From contig MKUU01000040.1 in assembly GCA_001898705.1 (NCBI GenBank), positions 1 to 43,206 on the forward strand: a DNA stretch of 43,206 nucleotides, written 5' to 3'. The stretch is from Caedibacter sp. 38-128 (GTDB lineage Bacteria; Pseudomonadota; Alphaproteobacteria; Caedimonadales; Caedimonadaceae). Positions 35,012 to 43,206 of this stretch are shown piece after piece (the stretch's first letter is position 1; the number at the start of each line of letters is the position of its first letter). The position numbers and the translations under genes are program-made. The notes under the pieces were generated by a model. It was given only the letters and a program-made list of their open reading frames with translations, ran no database searches and was not told the origin of the DNA.

Positions 35012-37684
35012 ATGGCAAAGTTTGGCCAAGATTCGCTAGGTACCAAAAAGAAGATAATCTGTGATAAAACAGCCTATAGTTATTTTAGTCTTCAGGAAGC
35101 TCAAAAGCATTTTTCTGGCTTAGAGCGATTACCCTACTCTTTAAAGATTCTTCTTGAAAATCTTCTTCGTTTTGAGAATGGTCATACAATTCGAATAGAG
35201 GATATAAAAGCATTTCATGAATGGCTAAAGAACAAGACTTCATCTCAGGAAATTGCTTTCCAACCGGCGCGTGTTCTTATGCAAGATTTCACAGGTGTAC
35301 CTGCGATTGTCGATCTTGCTGCCATGCGAGAAGCCTTTAGAGATTTTGGAGGAGATCCTCAAAAAATTAATCCGTTAGTCCCTGTTGATCTTGTGATTGA
35401 TCATTCTGTGATGGTTGATTCTTATGCAAATAAAAGCGCTTTTCAAGAAAATGTAAGCCTTGAATATCAACGAAATAAAGAGAGATACGCTTTTTTGAGA
35501 TGGGGGCAAGAGGCATTTAATAATTTTCGTGTGGTGCCGCCGGGAACCGGTATTTGTCATCAAGTGAACCTTGAATATCTCGCCCAAGTTGTTTGGCGGG
35601 AGGATATTGAAGGCGAATGGTATGCTTATCCTGATACGCTTGTTGGCACAGATAGCCATACAACCATGATCAACGGTCTTTCTGTGTTAGGGTGGGGTGT
35701 TGGTGGTATTGAAGCGGAAGCTGCAATGTTGGGACAACCTATTTCCATGCGTATTCCTGATGTCATTGGATTTAAGCTGATTGGAAAATTACCTGAAGGC
35801 GCAACAGCAACCGATTTAGTGCTTACAATCACACATATTCTTCGTATGAAGGGGGTTGTCGGAAAGTTTGTTGAATTTTATGGAGAAGGTCTTCAAGGGC
35901 TTTCACTTGCAGACCGAGCAACAATTGCAAATATGGCGCCTGAATATGGCGCAACTTGTGGGTTTTTCCCTGTTGATCAAGAAACTTTAAATTATTTAAC
36001 TTTTACAGGACGTGCTGCTGATAGTGTCCGACTTGTTGAGGCTTACGCAAAAGAACAAGGGCTTTGGCATGATCGCCATCATAAGTCTGTCTATAGCGAA
36101 ATTGTTGAGCTAGATTTGCAGCGGGTTGAGCCTACATTGGCGGGGCCGAAAAGACCCCAAGATAAGCTGGCTCTCTCGGAGGTCAAAAAATCATTTGTGA
36201 GTGCTTTGGAGCATGAGAATAAAGTAAAATCCCAGGCCCCTGTCCACTTAGAAAATGATCATTTTACGCTTGAAGATGGGCATGTCGCTATTGCGGCAAT
36301 AACGAGTTGCACCAATACGTCGAATCCTTCTGTTATGCTGGGAGCGGCGCTTTTGGCGCGAAAAGCACTTGAGAAAGGATTAAAAGTCAAACCGTGGGTT
36401 AAAACATCTTTAGCGCCAGGATCTCAGGTTGTAAGCGATTATTTGGAAAAAGCTGGACTACAAAAAGTTTTTGAAGAACTAGGCTTTTATTTAGTTGGAT
36501 ACGGTTGTACCACTTGCATTGGGAATTCGGGTCCATTGTTACCAGAAATCGCCCAATCAATTGAAGAAAATGACTTAACCGTTGCAAGCGTTTTATCAGG
36601 AAATCGCAATTTCGAAGGTCGAATTCATCCTCAAGTCAAATTGAGTTATTTGGCTTCTCCTCTTTTAGTTGTGGCTTATGCTTTAGCGGGGACAGTTGAT
36701 ATTGACCTAGTACGCGATCCTTTGGGAATAGGGACGAATGGCAAGCCTATTTATTTAAAAGATATATGGCCTTCACAAGAGGAGATAAACCAAGCAATCG
36801 GTAACTACCTCACGCCCGAGATGTTTCGTAACCGCTATGAAAAGGTATTTGAAGGAGACCAGGTGTGGCGAACATTGGTCGGGAAAACAGGTTTAACGTA
36901 TGCATGGGAGAAGGACAGTACTTATGTTAAATTGCCGCCTTTCTTCAACGATATTTCAAGTGATTCCCAGCCGTTAAAGGCCATAAAATCGGCTCGTCTT
37001 CTGGCAATTTTAGGCGATAGTATTACAACGGATCATATCTCGCCGGCGGGGTCCATTAAAATTGAAAGTCCAGCGGGGCAATATCTGATAAGCCATGGCA
37101 TAAAACCTGAGGATTTTAATTCTTATGGGGCACGTCGTGGAAATCATGAAGTTATGATGCGAGGAACTTTTGCAAATATCCGCTTAAAAAATGAAATGAT
37201 TCCGCATGTCACAGGCGGCATGACACAGCATGTCCCTTCAGGCGATATGATGTCTATTTATGATGCCGCGATGCGATATCAAGAAGAAGGGACGCCGCTG
37301 ATTATTGTTGCCGGTCGTGAATATGGTTCAGGCTCTTCTCGAGATTGGGCCGCAAAAGGGGCAAGATTGCTGGGTGTTAAGGCGATTATTGCAGAAAGTT
37401 TTGAGCGGATTCACCGCTCGAATCTCATTGGAATGGGCGTTCTACCGCTTGAATTTATGCAAGACATGACACGAAAAACACTGAGGCTCACCGGTTCAGA
37501 AATTTTTGATATTCAAGGGTTTGAGCAAGGGTTAACACCTGGGATGATTGTCGAGGGTATTATTCATCGTGATAATGGGAACATTGAGCACATTCAACTA
37601 AAGTGCCGGATTGACACATTGGATGAAAGAGACTACTTTAAAAATGGCGGCATTTTGCACTATGTCTTACGCAATTTACGCTAA
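35012..37684 (+). CDS. acnA: Aconitate hydratase A
   Basis: Aconitase converts citrate to isocitrate in the TCA cycle. The 890-residue protein has the AcnA layout: cluster ligands Cys433 (SCTNTSNP), Cys499 and Cys502 (GCTTCIGN), and the swivel-domain active-site segment GSSRDWAAKG. The GTDSHTTMINGLSVLGWGVG segment is also typical. It starts with a strong aggggggtg ribosome binding site. Retention of aconitase suggests a working oxidative TCA branch. Confidence 0.98.
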   Translation: MAKFGQDSLGTKKKIICDKTAYSYFSLQEAQKHFSGLERLPYSLKILLENLLRFENGHTIRIEDIKAFHEWLKNKTSSQEIAFQPARVLMQDFTGVPAIVDLAAMREAFRDFGGDPQKINPLVPVDLVIDHSVMVDSYANKSAFQENVSLEYQRNKERYAFLRWGQEAFNNFRVVPPGTGICHQVNLEYLAQVVWREDIEGEWYAYPDTLVGTDSHTTMINGLSVLGWGVGGIEAEAAMLGQPISMRIPDVIGFKLIGKLPEGATATDLVLTITHILRMKGVVGKFVEFYGEGLQGLSLADRATIANMAPEYGATCGFFPVDQETLNYLTFTGRAADSVRLVEAYAKEQGLWHDRHHKSVYSEIVELDLQRVEPTLAGPKRPQDKLALSEVKKSFVSALEHENKVKSQAPVHLENDHFTLEDGHVAIAAITSCTNTSNPSVMLGAALLARKALEKGLKVKPWVKTSLAPGSQVVSDYLEKAGLQKVFEELGFYLVGYGCTTCIGNSGPLLPEIAQSIEENDLTVASVLSGNRNFEGRIHPQVKLSYLASPLLVVAYALAGTVDIDLVRDPLGIGTNGKPIYLKDIWPSQEEINQAIGNYLTPEMFRNRYEKVFEGDQVWRTLVGKTGLTYAWEKDSTYVKLPPFFNDISSDSQPLKAIKSARLLAILGDSITTDHISPAGSIKIESPAGQYLISHGIKPEDFNSYGARRGNHEVMMRGTFANIRLKNEMIPHVTGGMTQHVPSGDMMSIYDAAMRYQEEGTPLIIVAGREYGSGSSRDWAAKGARLLGVKAIIAESFERIHRSNLIGMGVLPLEFMQDMTRKTLRLTGSEIFDIQGFEQGLTPGMIVEGIIHRDNGNIEHIQLKCRIDTLDERDYFKNGGILHYVLRNLR

Positions 37685-37712
37685 AACTAAAATTATTAAA
37701 TTGGAGTATTAA

Positions 37713-38324
37713 TTGAAAAAATATTTTTATCTGTTTCTTTTTTTATGTGGGATCAATGGGCTTCCTGTCTTTGGCACAAGTTTCACAGAAACTGATCAGC
37801 AGCCAGAACAGAAGTTTCAAGTGAAGATCAAGAATCAAGTGCGTGAAGCTGATTTTAATACAATGGTCAACCAAAAAAGACTTTTGATAGAAGAAGGCCA
37901 ATCAACTAAAACTCAGAAGTTGCCGTATATTCTTGTAAACCCAGATGATTCAAGATTTAGTTATATTACGAATATTGAGCTCATGGTAACACTCTTATTT
38001 AAAAATGGGCGTAGTTCTACTAAAACTCTACCTCTGCAAAGAGATAAAGAAACCCTGATTGCTGAATTTTTATTTGAAGATAAAGAGCAATTGGATAGAA
38101 TCAGTGCTCAAGTTCAAGGCATTGCTTTCATAGAATTAGATCTAAGAAAAGATAAATCTCAATTTATTGGAGATTATCGTCATATTACTCTTGGAGGTGC
38201 ATGGCATCCGGTCCAACCCGGGACAAGAGGATGGTTATATCAAGATCATCTTTTATGCGCACATTTTTACCAAGGACAGTTAGAGAAACAGCCTTATAAA
38301 CTTGAATTTGGGAATAAATTTTAG
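37713..38324 (+). CDS. Exported protein of unknown function
   Basis: I do not recognise the family. The start is a TTG with ggag six bases upstream, giving MKKYFYLFLFLCGINGLPVFG, a classical signal peptide. The mature 180 residues have alternating strand-like segments (ELMVTLLFKNG, IAFIELDLRKD, HITLGGAWHPV), suggesting a soluble beta-rich periplasmic or secreted domain. It follows acnA by 28 bases and may be co-transcribed. A hairpin follows. Confidence 0.65.
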   Translation: MKKYFYLFLFLCGINGLPVFGTSFTETDQQPEQKFQVKIKNQVREADFNTMVNQKRLLIEEGQSTKTQKLPYILVNPDDSRFSYITNIELMVTLLFKNGRSSTKTLPLQRDKETLIAEFLFEDKEQLDRISAQVQGIAFIELDLRKDKSQFIGDYRHITLGGAWHPVQPGTRGWLYQDHLLCAHFYQGQLEKQPYKLEFGNKF

Positions 38325-38344
38325 AGATTAAGCTTATAAACTAT

Positions 38345-38378
38345 AACTATCCATCATGCATTAAAGTGGTGGATAGTT
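38345..38378 (+). terminator. Hairpin downstream of the exported protein
   Basis: A 12-bp stem with one G-U pair (aactatccatca with tggtggatagtt) encloses a 10-base loop. The following sequence is only moderately T-rich. It sits 20 bases after the 38324 stop and could end the acnA-hypothetical transcript. Confidence 0.5.
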
Positions 38379-38481
38379 AACCTCATTTAAAAAATTCTTA
38401 CAAAATAACCTTATATTTACCTTTTTATTTTAATCTAGAAATAGAAAGAAAAATAAAGAGATGAATTTATAAGGTGGGTCC

Positions 38482-38988
38482 ATGCTTTACTTCCAAATTT
38501 TAGCTGTTGCAATCGGACTTTTTATTCTCTCTGATCCCTTTAAAGCAGAAGATATTGAAGAGCCACATGATCCCTCCCATATAACAACGGCTCTTTCCGA
38601 AGAGACTCGTATTGACCAGCCGCATGTAACCCATCCCTCCTCTTCTTCCCCTCTTGAAGAAAAAGACAGTAAATCTGCGAAAAGTACAGCGAAGGACGAT
38701 TTGAAAGATGCTACAGCCAAGGCGGCTATGGAAGAATTTAAGCCTGAAGTCCTCTTAGAAGCGGTTAAGAAAACACATGCAGCGCGACTTGAGGAAACAC
38801 AACAGCGGAAGGATGCGCGTCAAGCTGCAGGTCTCAAGGCCTCCTTCTTTGATAATCTTACAGATGTCTTGATTCCTTCTGTTAAACATGGATTCTCGTT
38901 TATATTTTCAGAAGTCTTACCGAGAGCGTTCAATGTTGTCGTGAAAACGGCCCCTATTTGGATGCCGATGGTTCTGGCCTTACTTTAA
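38482..38988 (+). CDS. Small exported or membrane-associated protein, unknown function
   Basis: This is a 168-residue protein with a hydrophobic N-terminal signal (about 3-19), a Ser/Glu/Lys-rich low-complexity stretch, an Ala-rich charged helix, and a hydrophobic C-terminus (IWMPMVLALL). The aaggtggg ribosome binding site supports the start. No family is recognised. The stop overlaps the convergent DMT gene by four bases. Confidence 0.55.
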   Translation: MLYFQILAVAIGLFILSDPFKAEDIEEPHDPSHITTALSEETRIDQPHVTHPSSSSPLEEKDSKSAKSTAKDDLKDATAKAAMEEFKPEVLLEAVKKTHAARLEETQQRKDARQAAGLKASFFDNLTDVLIPSVKHGFSFIFSEVLPRAFNVVVKTAPIWMPMVLALL

Positions 38989-39986
38989 GCAGAAGGGCGG
39001 GAGAAGGGATTAAATTTTTTCTCTTCATAGCTGAGGAAAATGGAGCTGACGACAATAATCGTCGCTCCAATCCACAAGGATTGTGATGTTGGAATCTCTG
39101 CGAAGGCAATAAATCCAATAAGGGCACTAAACAACAGTCTTGCAAATCCAAAAGGTGTTAAGAAGACGACTTCGGCAAGCTGATAGGCTTTTGCTGTCGA
39201 ATAATGGGCTGCCATTGAAAAGAGCCCCAGAAGCCCAAGCCAAAGAAACTGCTGAAACGTCGGCCATGTCCACTCAAACAGCGCGGGAACTAAAGCGCAT
39301 GGCGACATGAAAAATAACAGTGTTAAAGTCATCACTTTTGGATTTTCACCATAAGCACCAAGCTTGCGACTGGCGAGCTTAGAAATAGCGATGGCAATCG
39401 CTGAGAAAAGGGGCAAGAAAACATACCATTGATAGGTGGCTTCTGAGCCCCATAGGGCTTGATCTGGCCTCAAAATGATAAAAGCGCCAACAAAGCCGAC
39501 ACCGACCCCTATTAAGCGAATAATACCAAGACGCTCATTCAAGTATAATCTAGCCCCAATGACGGAAAAAATAGGCCCTGTGAAGCCTAGGGCGACCGCT
39601 TCAGCAATGGTCATGTGGGCTAAAGACATGTACCAGAGCACAACGCCTAATACAGCTGCAGCAATTCGAATCGTTTGCAGACGAGGATATTTCGTTTTTA
39701 AGCTTTTCAGGCCATCTTTAAGCGTCCACGGGAGAATAATGAAGCATCCGAAAAGATTCTGCCAGAAGGTGATGACAGCAGAGGGAAGTGGTGAGATTTC
39801 TTGGCCAGTTCCGCCTGAAATATACCGTACGATGCCATTGATGGCGGCAAAAAAGAGGCAGGCGAGAAGCTTCCAAATCACCCCTTGCCAATGCGCTGCA
39901 AGCCCGGAGGTCTGAAGTGGAATTTTATAGGCCTGTTTGATCTCTGAAGTTTCTTCACCGGAAGGATGACGATGGAGCTGCGCCAT
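38985..39986 (-). CDS. DMT superfamily (EamA) transporter
   Basis: The 333-residue protein has about ten membrane segments in two EamA repeats, the first after a hydrophilic N-terminus of about 35 residues. The substrate cannot be read from sequence. Rickettsiales use EamA-family carriers for S-adenosylmethionine uptake, so a metabolite importer is a reasonable guess, as is amino-acid or drug export. It is a single minus-strand gene. Confidence 0.85.
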   Translation of the reverse strand: MAQLHRHPSGEETSEIKQAYKIPLQTSGLAAHWQGVIWKLLACLFFAAINGIVRYISGGTGQEISPLPSAVITFWQNLFGCFIILPWTLKDGLKSLKTKYPRLQTIRIAAAVLGVVLWYMSLAHMTIAEAVALGFTGPIFSVIGARLYLNERLGIIRLIGVGVGFVGAFIILRPDQALWGSEATYQWYVFLPLFSAIAIAISKLASRKLGAYGENPKVMTLTLLFFMSPCALVPALFEWTWPTFQQFLWLGLLGLFSMAAHYSTAKAYQLAEVVFLTPFGFARLLFSALIGFIAFAEIPTSQSLWIGATIIVVSSIFLSYEEKKFNPFSRPSA

Positions 39987-40149
39987 AGGATGAATCGCTT
40001 TCGTTCATTATTTTCAATGAGAATGATGTAGCACGATCTTGCTCATTTGCCAAGAAAACCTCTTGTAAGCATTTAATCTTCTGTGATAATAATTTATAAT
40101 AAAATTCTTTTATTCAAATGGTTATAATAAAGTTTAAGGGATAATATTA

Positions 40150-41232
40150 ATGAAAATTATTTTTGCTCTTTTTATCGTATTTAACTTAACTTCTGCTTAT
40201 GCCAGTAGCACAACTTTAGAGTGGGAGCCCTTAAAAGAGGGCGGAAAGATTCATATTGTTGCACCAAGTTCTGGTCCTGCAGGAACAGAAGCATACTTAA
40301 ATGCATCAATAACCTTTCTCAAAGAAAATGGTTTTGTTGCGGAGGTCCGCAACGGTTTGATTGTTCCGCAAACCTTGGGCTACGCAAATACGCTTGCTTA
40401 TCGACAAAAGCATTTAAAGGACGTTTTATTTGATGAAAATGTAGATATCGTCTGGGCTTTACGAGGGGGGCGTGGCGCTTCAGAAGTTATCATGCCTCTA
40501 GAGGACCTGCCAGCACCATTAAAGCTAAAGCTTATACTGGGATTTAGTGATACAACAGCTGTTCACCTCTTAGCCGCTAAATGGGGATGGCCTTCTCTTC
40601 ATTGTCCTGTTTTAGCTTATCATGAAAAGGGCGCACACACAGTCAATAAAAACACTTCTCTTCAGCCAGTTTTTGATATCCTGTTGGGAAAAACTCAGGA
40701 AGTTAACTATACTCTTAAGCCCCTTAATAGTATCGCTCAAAAATACCAAGGGACGATAAGTTCTCAAATTCGAGGCGGAAATGCTTCGGTTATCCAAAGA
40801 AGCATCGGAACACCAACACACCTAAAGACAAGCAGAAGAATTTTATTTCTTGAAGATATAGGGGAGCCAGCCACTAAATTCTTAGAAATAATGACTCATT
40901 TCCAGCGAGCACGACTTTTGAAAAAAGTTGACGCAATTATTTTGGGAGATTTTGAAAGTGGGTTAACGGGGGATCAGCCTTCTGCATTAAGGGTTGCAAA
41001 AGATGAATTTCTCGAGGACATGACAAAACTTAATATTCCTGTTTTGGGATCAGCTGAGTTTGGTCATGGTAATTTAAACTATCCTTTGCCCTTTGGGACT
41101 CCTGCCGAATTGGATTTTCGGGGGATAAATGAGGACAAATTGCGAGTTAGCGCAACGGTAGATTTTCAGGGGGAAAATGAGGTCAAATTGCGGGTGAGTG
41201 CAACGGGTCTCCCTTTAAAGGAAACTAAATAA
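40150..41232 (+). CDS. LD-carboxypeptidase, peptidase family S66
   Basis: Family S66 trims the terminal D-Ala from murein tetrapeptides during recycling. The catalytic triad is visible: Ser133 in GFSDTTA, Glu235 in LFLEDIGE and His306 in FGHGNLNYPLPFG. A signal peptide (residues 1-19, ending AYAS) suggests a periplasmic enzyme. Cytosolic LdcA lacks one, so this one may act on the sacculus or on imported muropeptides. The C-terminus carries a 16-residue tandem duplication, described separately. Two TATAAT-like boxes lie 25-60 bases upstream, but no good -35 was found. Confidence 0.9.
   Translation: MKIIFALFIVFNLTSAYASSTTLEWEPLKEGGKIHIVAPSSGPAGTEAYLNASITFLKENGFVAEVRNGLIVPQTLGYANTLAYRQKHLKDVLFDENVDIVWALRGGRGASEVIMPLEDLPAPLKLKLILGFSDTTAVHLLAAKWGWPSLHCPVLAYHEKGAHTVNKNTSLQPVFDILLGKTQEVNYTLKPLNSIAQKYQGTISSQIRGGNASVIQRSIGTPTHLKTSRRILFLEDIGEPATKFLEIMTHFQRARLLKKVDAIILGDFESGLTGDQPSALRVAKDEFLEDMTKLNIPVLGSAEFGHGNLNYPLPFGTPAELDFRGINEDKLRVSATVDFQGENEVKLRVSATGLPLKETK
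41113..41208 (+). repeat. 48-bp in-frame tandem duplication at the S66 peptidase C-terminus
   Basis: Units 41113-41160 and 41161-41208 encode DFRGINEDKLRVSATV and DFQGENEVKLRVSATG. By my count 39 of 48 bases match. The unit length is a multiple of three, so the frame is kept. The second copy lengthens the protein beyond the usual C-terminus. Confidence 0.9.
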
Positions 41233-41234
41233 GG

Positions 41235-41429
41235 TTAGCTTACTTTGTTAAGCCAACGCACAATCTGAAGGCGATACGTGTTAAACCATTCCTCGGCTAT
41301 GTAAGATCCAAGATCCGTATCAACGGCATTAAAATGAGGCCCTTTCTTCAAGAGCCAGTTCATGAAATGCCCCAAAAAAGTGGTTGATTTTAATGCGCCA
41401 ATTTTTCGCTGTTTAATCTCATAAAAGTT
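41235..41429 (-). pseudogene. Out-of-frame tail or gene remnant downstream of the DUF2608 gene
   Basis: A 64-codon open frame with no start of its own begins inside the DUF2608 gene, in another frame, and ends at 41235. Its sequence looks protein-like (FLGHFMNWLLKKGPHFNAV, then a segment ending IVRWLNKVS). It could be the true C-terminus of the DUF2608 protein after a frameshift, or the remnant of a neighbouring gene. The end, WFNTYRLQIVRWLN, loosely resembles the QADYLIKHKKWLND segment upstream, which hints at a duplicated tail. Confidence 0.35.
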
Positions 41430-42232
41430 CTAGCTTCTTTATCGTTCAACCATTTTTTATGCTTAATGAGGTAGTCTGCTTGGAACTGGGCAAGTTCTTC
41501 ATCCCATGGCAGAGTCTTAAAGCCTTTATATTCATATCCCTGGAAACTTATATTTCTCTTTTCACACTCATTTTTAACCGATAAAAGGTAATCGTAATCA
41601 TCATCAATCATGATAATATTTTGTGGCTTCAACTTCAGAGTATCAATAAATAGACCAACGATTGGTCCCTTTGGTTTTAAATCTGTAGCTAATAAGCCCT
41701 TGAGAAATACAGGATTGCGTCCTGAATAAGCTATTTTGAACAAAATGTCATTGAAGGAACCTTCAAATCCAAGAGATTTGAGGTGATTATAACGCCATTC
41801 TTCAAGACTATTATAAATACCATAAGGTCCTGTATTCATCCCCGTACAAGCAATTACAAATACCCCACTATTTTTAAGCCTATTTATATGATGGATCACA
41901 CTTGGTTCAAGCAACGGCCTTTGTGCTTCTTGAAGCATGATACTTGCAATATGATTATCAGACTTCAGAATAGGATAAGTTTGGATTAATTTTTGTCTAA
42001 AAGCTTTTCCTTGTGGGGTATGTTCATTAACCAAGAAAGTATCCACTGGTTGGATAAGAGTTTCATCAACATCAAATATGACTAAACTTCCAGGTTTTAT
42101 AGAGTTAAAATCTATTGCATTAAAAGATTGAATGGGTTCAATTTGTTGGTAATAATTCGAATTACAAGCGCAAACTAATAAATTTAGAAATAAAATCAGT
42201 ATATTCTTTTTACCAAGTAACATTCTTTTCAC
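41390..42232 (-). CDS. DUF2608-type HAD-like lipoprotein
   Basis: The 280-residue protein begins with a hydrophobic signal and a lipobox-like VCAC (Cys23), so it is probably a lipoprotein. A HAD-like domain follows, with motif I FDVDETL (Asp54, Asp56), a CTGMN motif II and IIMIDDDYDYL as the acidic motif. This arrangement fits DUF2608, a family I associate with intracellular bacteria. Here the catalytic Asp residues are all present. The substrate is unknown. The last eight or so residues may be out of frame (see 41235-41429). Confidence 0.75.
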   Translation of the reverse strand: MKRMLLGKKNILILFLNLLVCACNSNYYQQIEPIQSFNAIDFNSIKPGSLVIFDVDETLIQPVDTFLVNEHTPQGKAFRQKLIQTYPILKSDNHIASIMLQEAQRPLLEPSVIHHINRLKNSGVFVIACTGMNTGPYGIYNSLEEWRYNHLKSLGFEGSFNDILFKIAYSGRNPVFLKGLLATDLKPKGPIVGLFIDTLKLKPQNIIMIDDDYDYLLSVKNECEKRNISFQGYEYKGFKTLPWDEELAQFQADYLIKHKKWLNDKEARTFMRLNSEKLAH

Positions 42233-42288
42233 TTCAGTATTCTAATTATATGTATGTATATATTAATTTTTAAAAATGGAAAGCTGCT

Positions 42289-42972
42289 TTATCTTGCTAT
42301 AATCATTTCTTTAGAAACATCATTTTTTGAATTTAAGCATCGTTTAAGAACACTCACACTTAAGTAAAAGAGAGGTGTACTCAAGAGCGTGAAGAAAAGC
42401 TTGTAAGCATAACTATTCACAATAAGGGCGCTCATATGTTCAGCGGGCAAGATTTTGAAAACGACGAGAAAGCTGATGACAATCGAGGTATCAACAAGCA
42501 AAGAAAGGGCCGTACTTCCATTGCTGCGGATCCACAGAAAGCGGTCTTTGGTTAGGCGTCGGAGCCATGAATAAATGACGATGTCGAGTCGTTGCGCCAC
42601 GTAACAGGCAAGAATAGAGCCGCCAAAGGCAACCCCAAACAGGCCAAAAACACTATGGAAAGTGGCATGATCGATCTTAGACCAAGAGGTTGTCGTTAAG
42701 TGGTCAATAAAAATGATGATTAAGGCAACCAGAATGTTCATGATCATGCCCACTTTCACGCAAAAATTGGCTCTTTCTTTGCCGTAAAACTCTGTGATGA
42801 GGTCGGTGAGTAAGAAGGTTAAGGGGTAAAGAACAGCGCCTGCCGAAAGCTCAAAGGTATGAAAAGGCAACAACGGAAGAGCGACAAACTTTTGGTAAAT
42901 AAGGTTCCCCACAACAATTAGGACAGAAAAAAAAGCACAAAGGCTTGTATAAATTTTATCTGAGAGGGGCAT
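42289..42972 (-). CDS. yhhQ: Queuosine-precursor transporter, YhhQ/VUT family
   Basis: The 227-residue protein has about six membrane segments and the family motif GAVLYPLTFLLTDLITEFYGKERA. YhhQ imports the preQ0/preQ1 precursors of queuosine in bacteria. If de novo synthesis genes are missing elsewhere, this would show dependence on host or environment for the tRNA modification. The segment WLRRLTKDRFLWIRSNGSTALSLLVDT is also typical of the family. It is a single minus-strand gene. Confidence 0.9.
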   Translation of the reverse strand: MPLSDKIYTSLCAFFSVLIVVGNLIYQKFVALPLLPFHTFELSAGAVLYPLTFLLTDLITEFYGKERANFCVKVGMIMNILVALIIIFIDHLTTTSWSKIDHATFHSVFGLFGVAFGGSILACYVAQRLDIVIYSWLRRLTKDRFLWIRSNGSTALSLLVDTSIVISFLVVFKILPAEHMSALIVNSYAYKLFFTLLSTPLFYLSVSVLKRCLNSKNDVSKEMIIAR

Positions 42973-43206
42973 TTGGGGCTTTAACTTCAGTAAAAATGTG
43001 TCGTTTGTTTATCTAAGCTGGAGAGAAAATAAAAAGCAAGCTTCATAAACTGAGTCTTGTTTTAGCCATGAGGATTGTTTTTTGGAAAACCTAACCATTT
43101 TGTAAGATTGAGCTTCAAATTCATCTTTCATTTGTGTTCTTTTTTTGAAATATATAACAGGAATTTTGTTGAAGTTTTTTCTGAAATTTGTTACTATTAA
43201 TGTATA

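Noticed and set aside
43009-43131. Minus-strand 40-residue open frame upstream of yhhQ
   Set aside because: There is no ribosome binding site, no recognised family and ordinary chance length in AT-rich DNA. Nothing else was seen in 42973-43206.
1-43206. tRNA, rRNA, CRISPR, IS element, prophage or riboswitch
   Set aside because: Intergenic gaps were read by eye and none shows cloverleaf, repeat-spacer, transposase or known aptamer patterns. A covariance-model scan would be needed to exclude small RNAs.

Overview
The window looks like a piece of the chromosome of an AT-rich alphaproteobacterium, probably a host-associated or intracellular one of the Holosporales/Paracaedibacter kind. This is an inference. 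It rests on the low GC, the alphaproteobacterial gene orders (tatABC-serS-surE-nlpD-yajC-secDF, bolA next to a J-domain gene, erpA next to xth), and the mixture of a type VI secretion (T6SS) cluster, a secreted patatin, several orphan exported proteins and a DUF2608 protein. No rRNA, tRNA, CRISPR, insertion sequence or prophage was seen.

Layout. 1-564: non-coding, with a degenerate dispersed repeat. 565-2420: an exported protein broken by a frameshift, whose downstream frame carries a HicA-like domain. 2493-3325: a two-gene membrane/DUF883 operon with GGGCAG hairpins on both sides. 3564-5137: a YciI-like protein and an unusual SDF-family symporter. 5152-10474 (minus): lysS, asd, a secreted patatin and ald. 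10552-19878 (minus): a T6SS operon reading SPOR protein, tssJ, tssK, tssL, tssM, tssA. It holds the membrane complex, the TssK adaptor and TssA, but no tail, sheath, ClpV, Hcp or VgrG genes. 20072-20995: a ribokinase-type sugar kinase.

21567-33669 (minus) is a compact co-directional block of fifteen genes, read from the high coordinate down: SPOR protein, M50 protease, tatA, tatB, tatC, serS, surE, nlpD-like, yajC, secD, secF, a HAD protein, a CorC/HlyC protein, bolA and a J-domain gene. It combines Tat export, the SecDF-YajC accessory complex and envelope maintenance, and many neighbours overlap or are a few bases apart. From 33778 on the plus strand come erpA, xth, acnA and two exported orphans. 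Then follow a DMT transporter (minus), an S66 LD-carboxypeptidase (plus), a DUF2608 lipoprotein with an out-of-frame tail (minus) and a YhhQ-type queuosine-precursor transporter (minus).

How the genes fit together. Much of the window concerns the envelope: protein export (Tat, SecDF), peptidoglycan supply and remodelling (asd, ald, NlpD-like, S66 peptidase, two SPOR proteins), and contact with other cells (T6SS, patatin, exported orphans). The most interesting features are the SPOR-domain protein heading the T6SS operon, which could be its peptidoglycan anchor, and the exported protein with a frameshifted HicA-like C-terminus.
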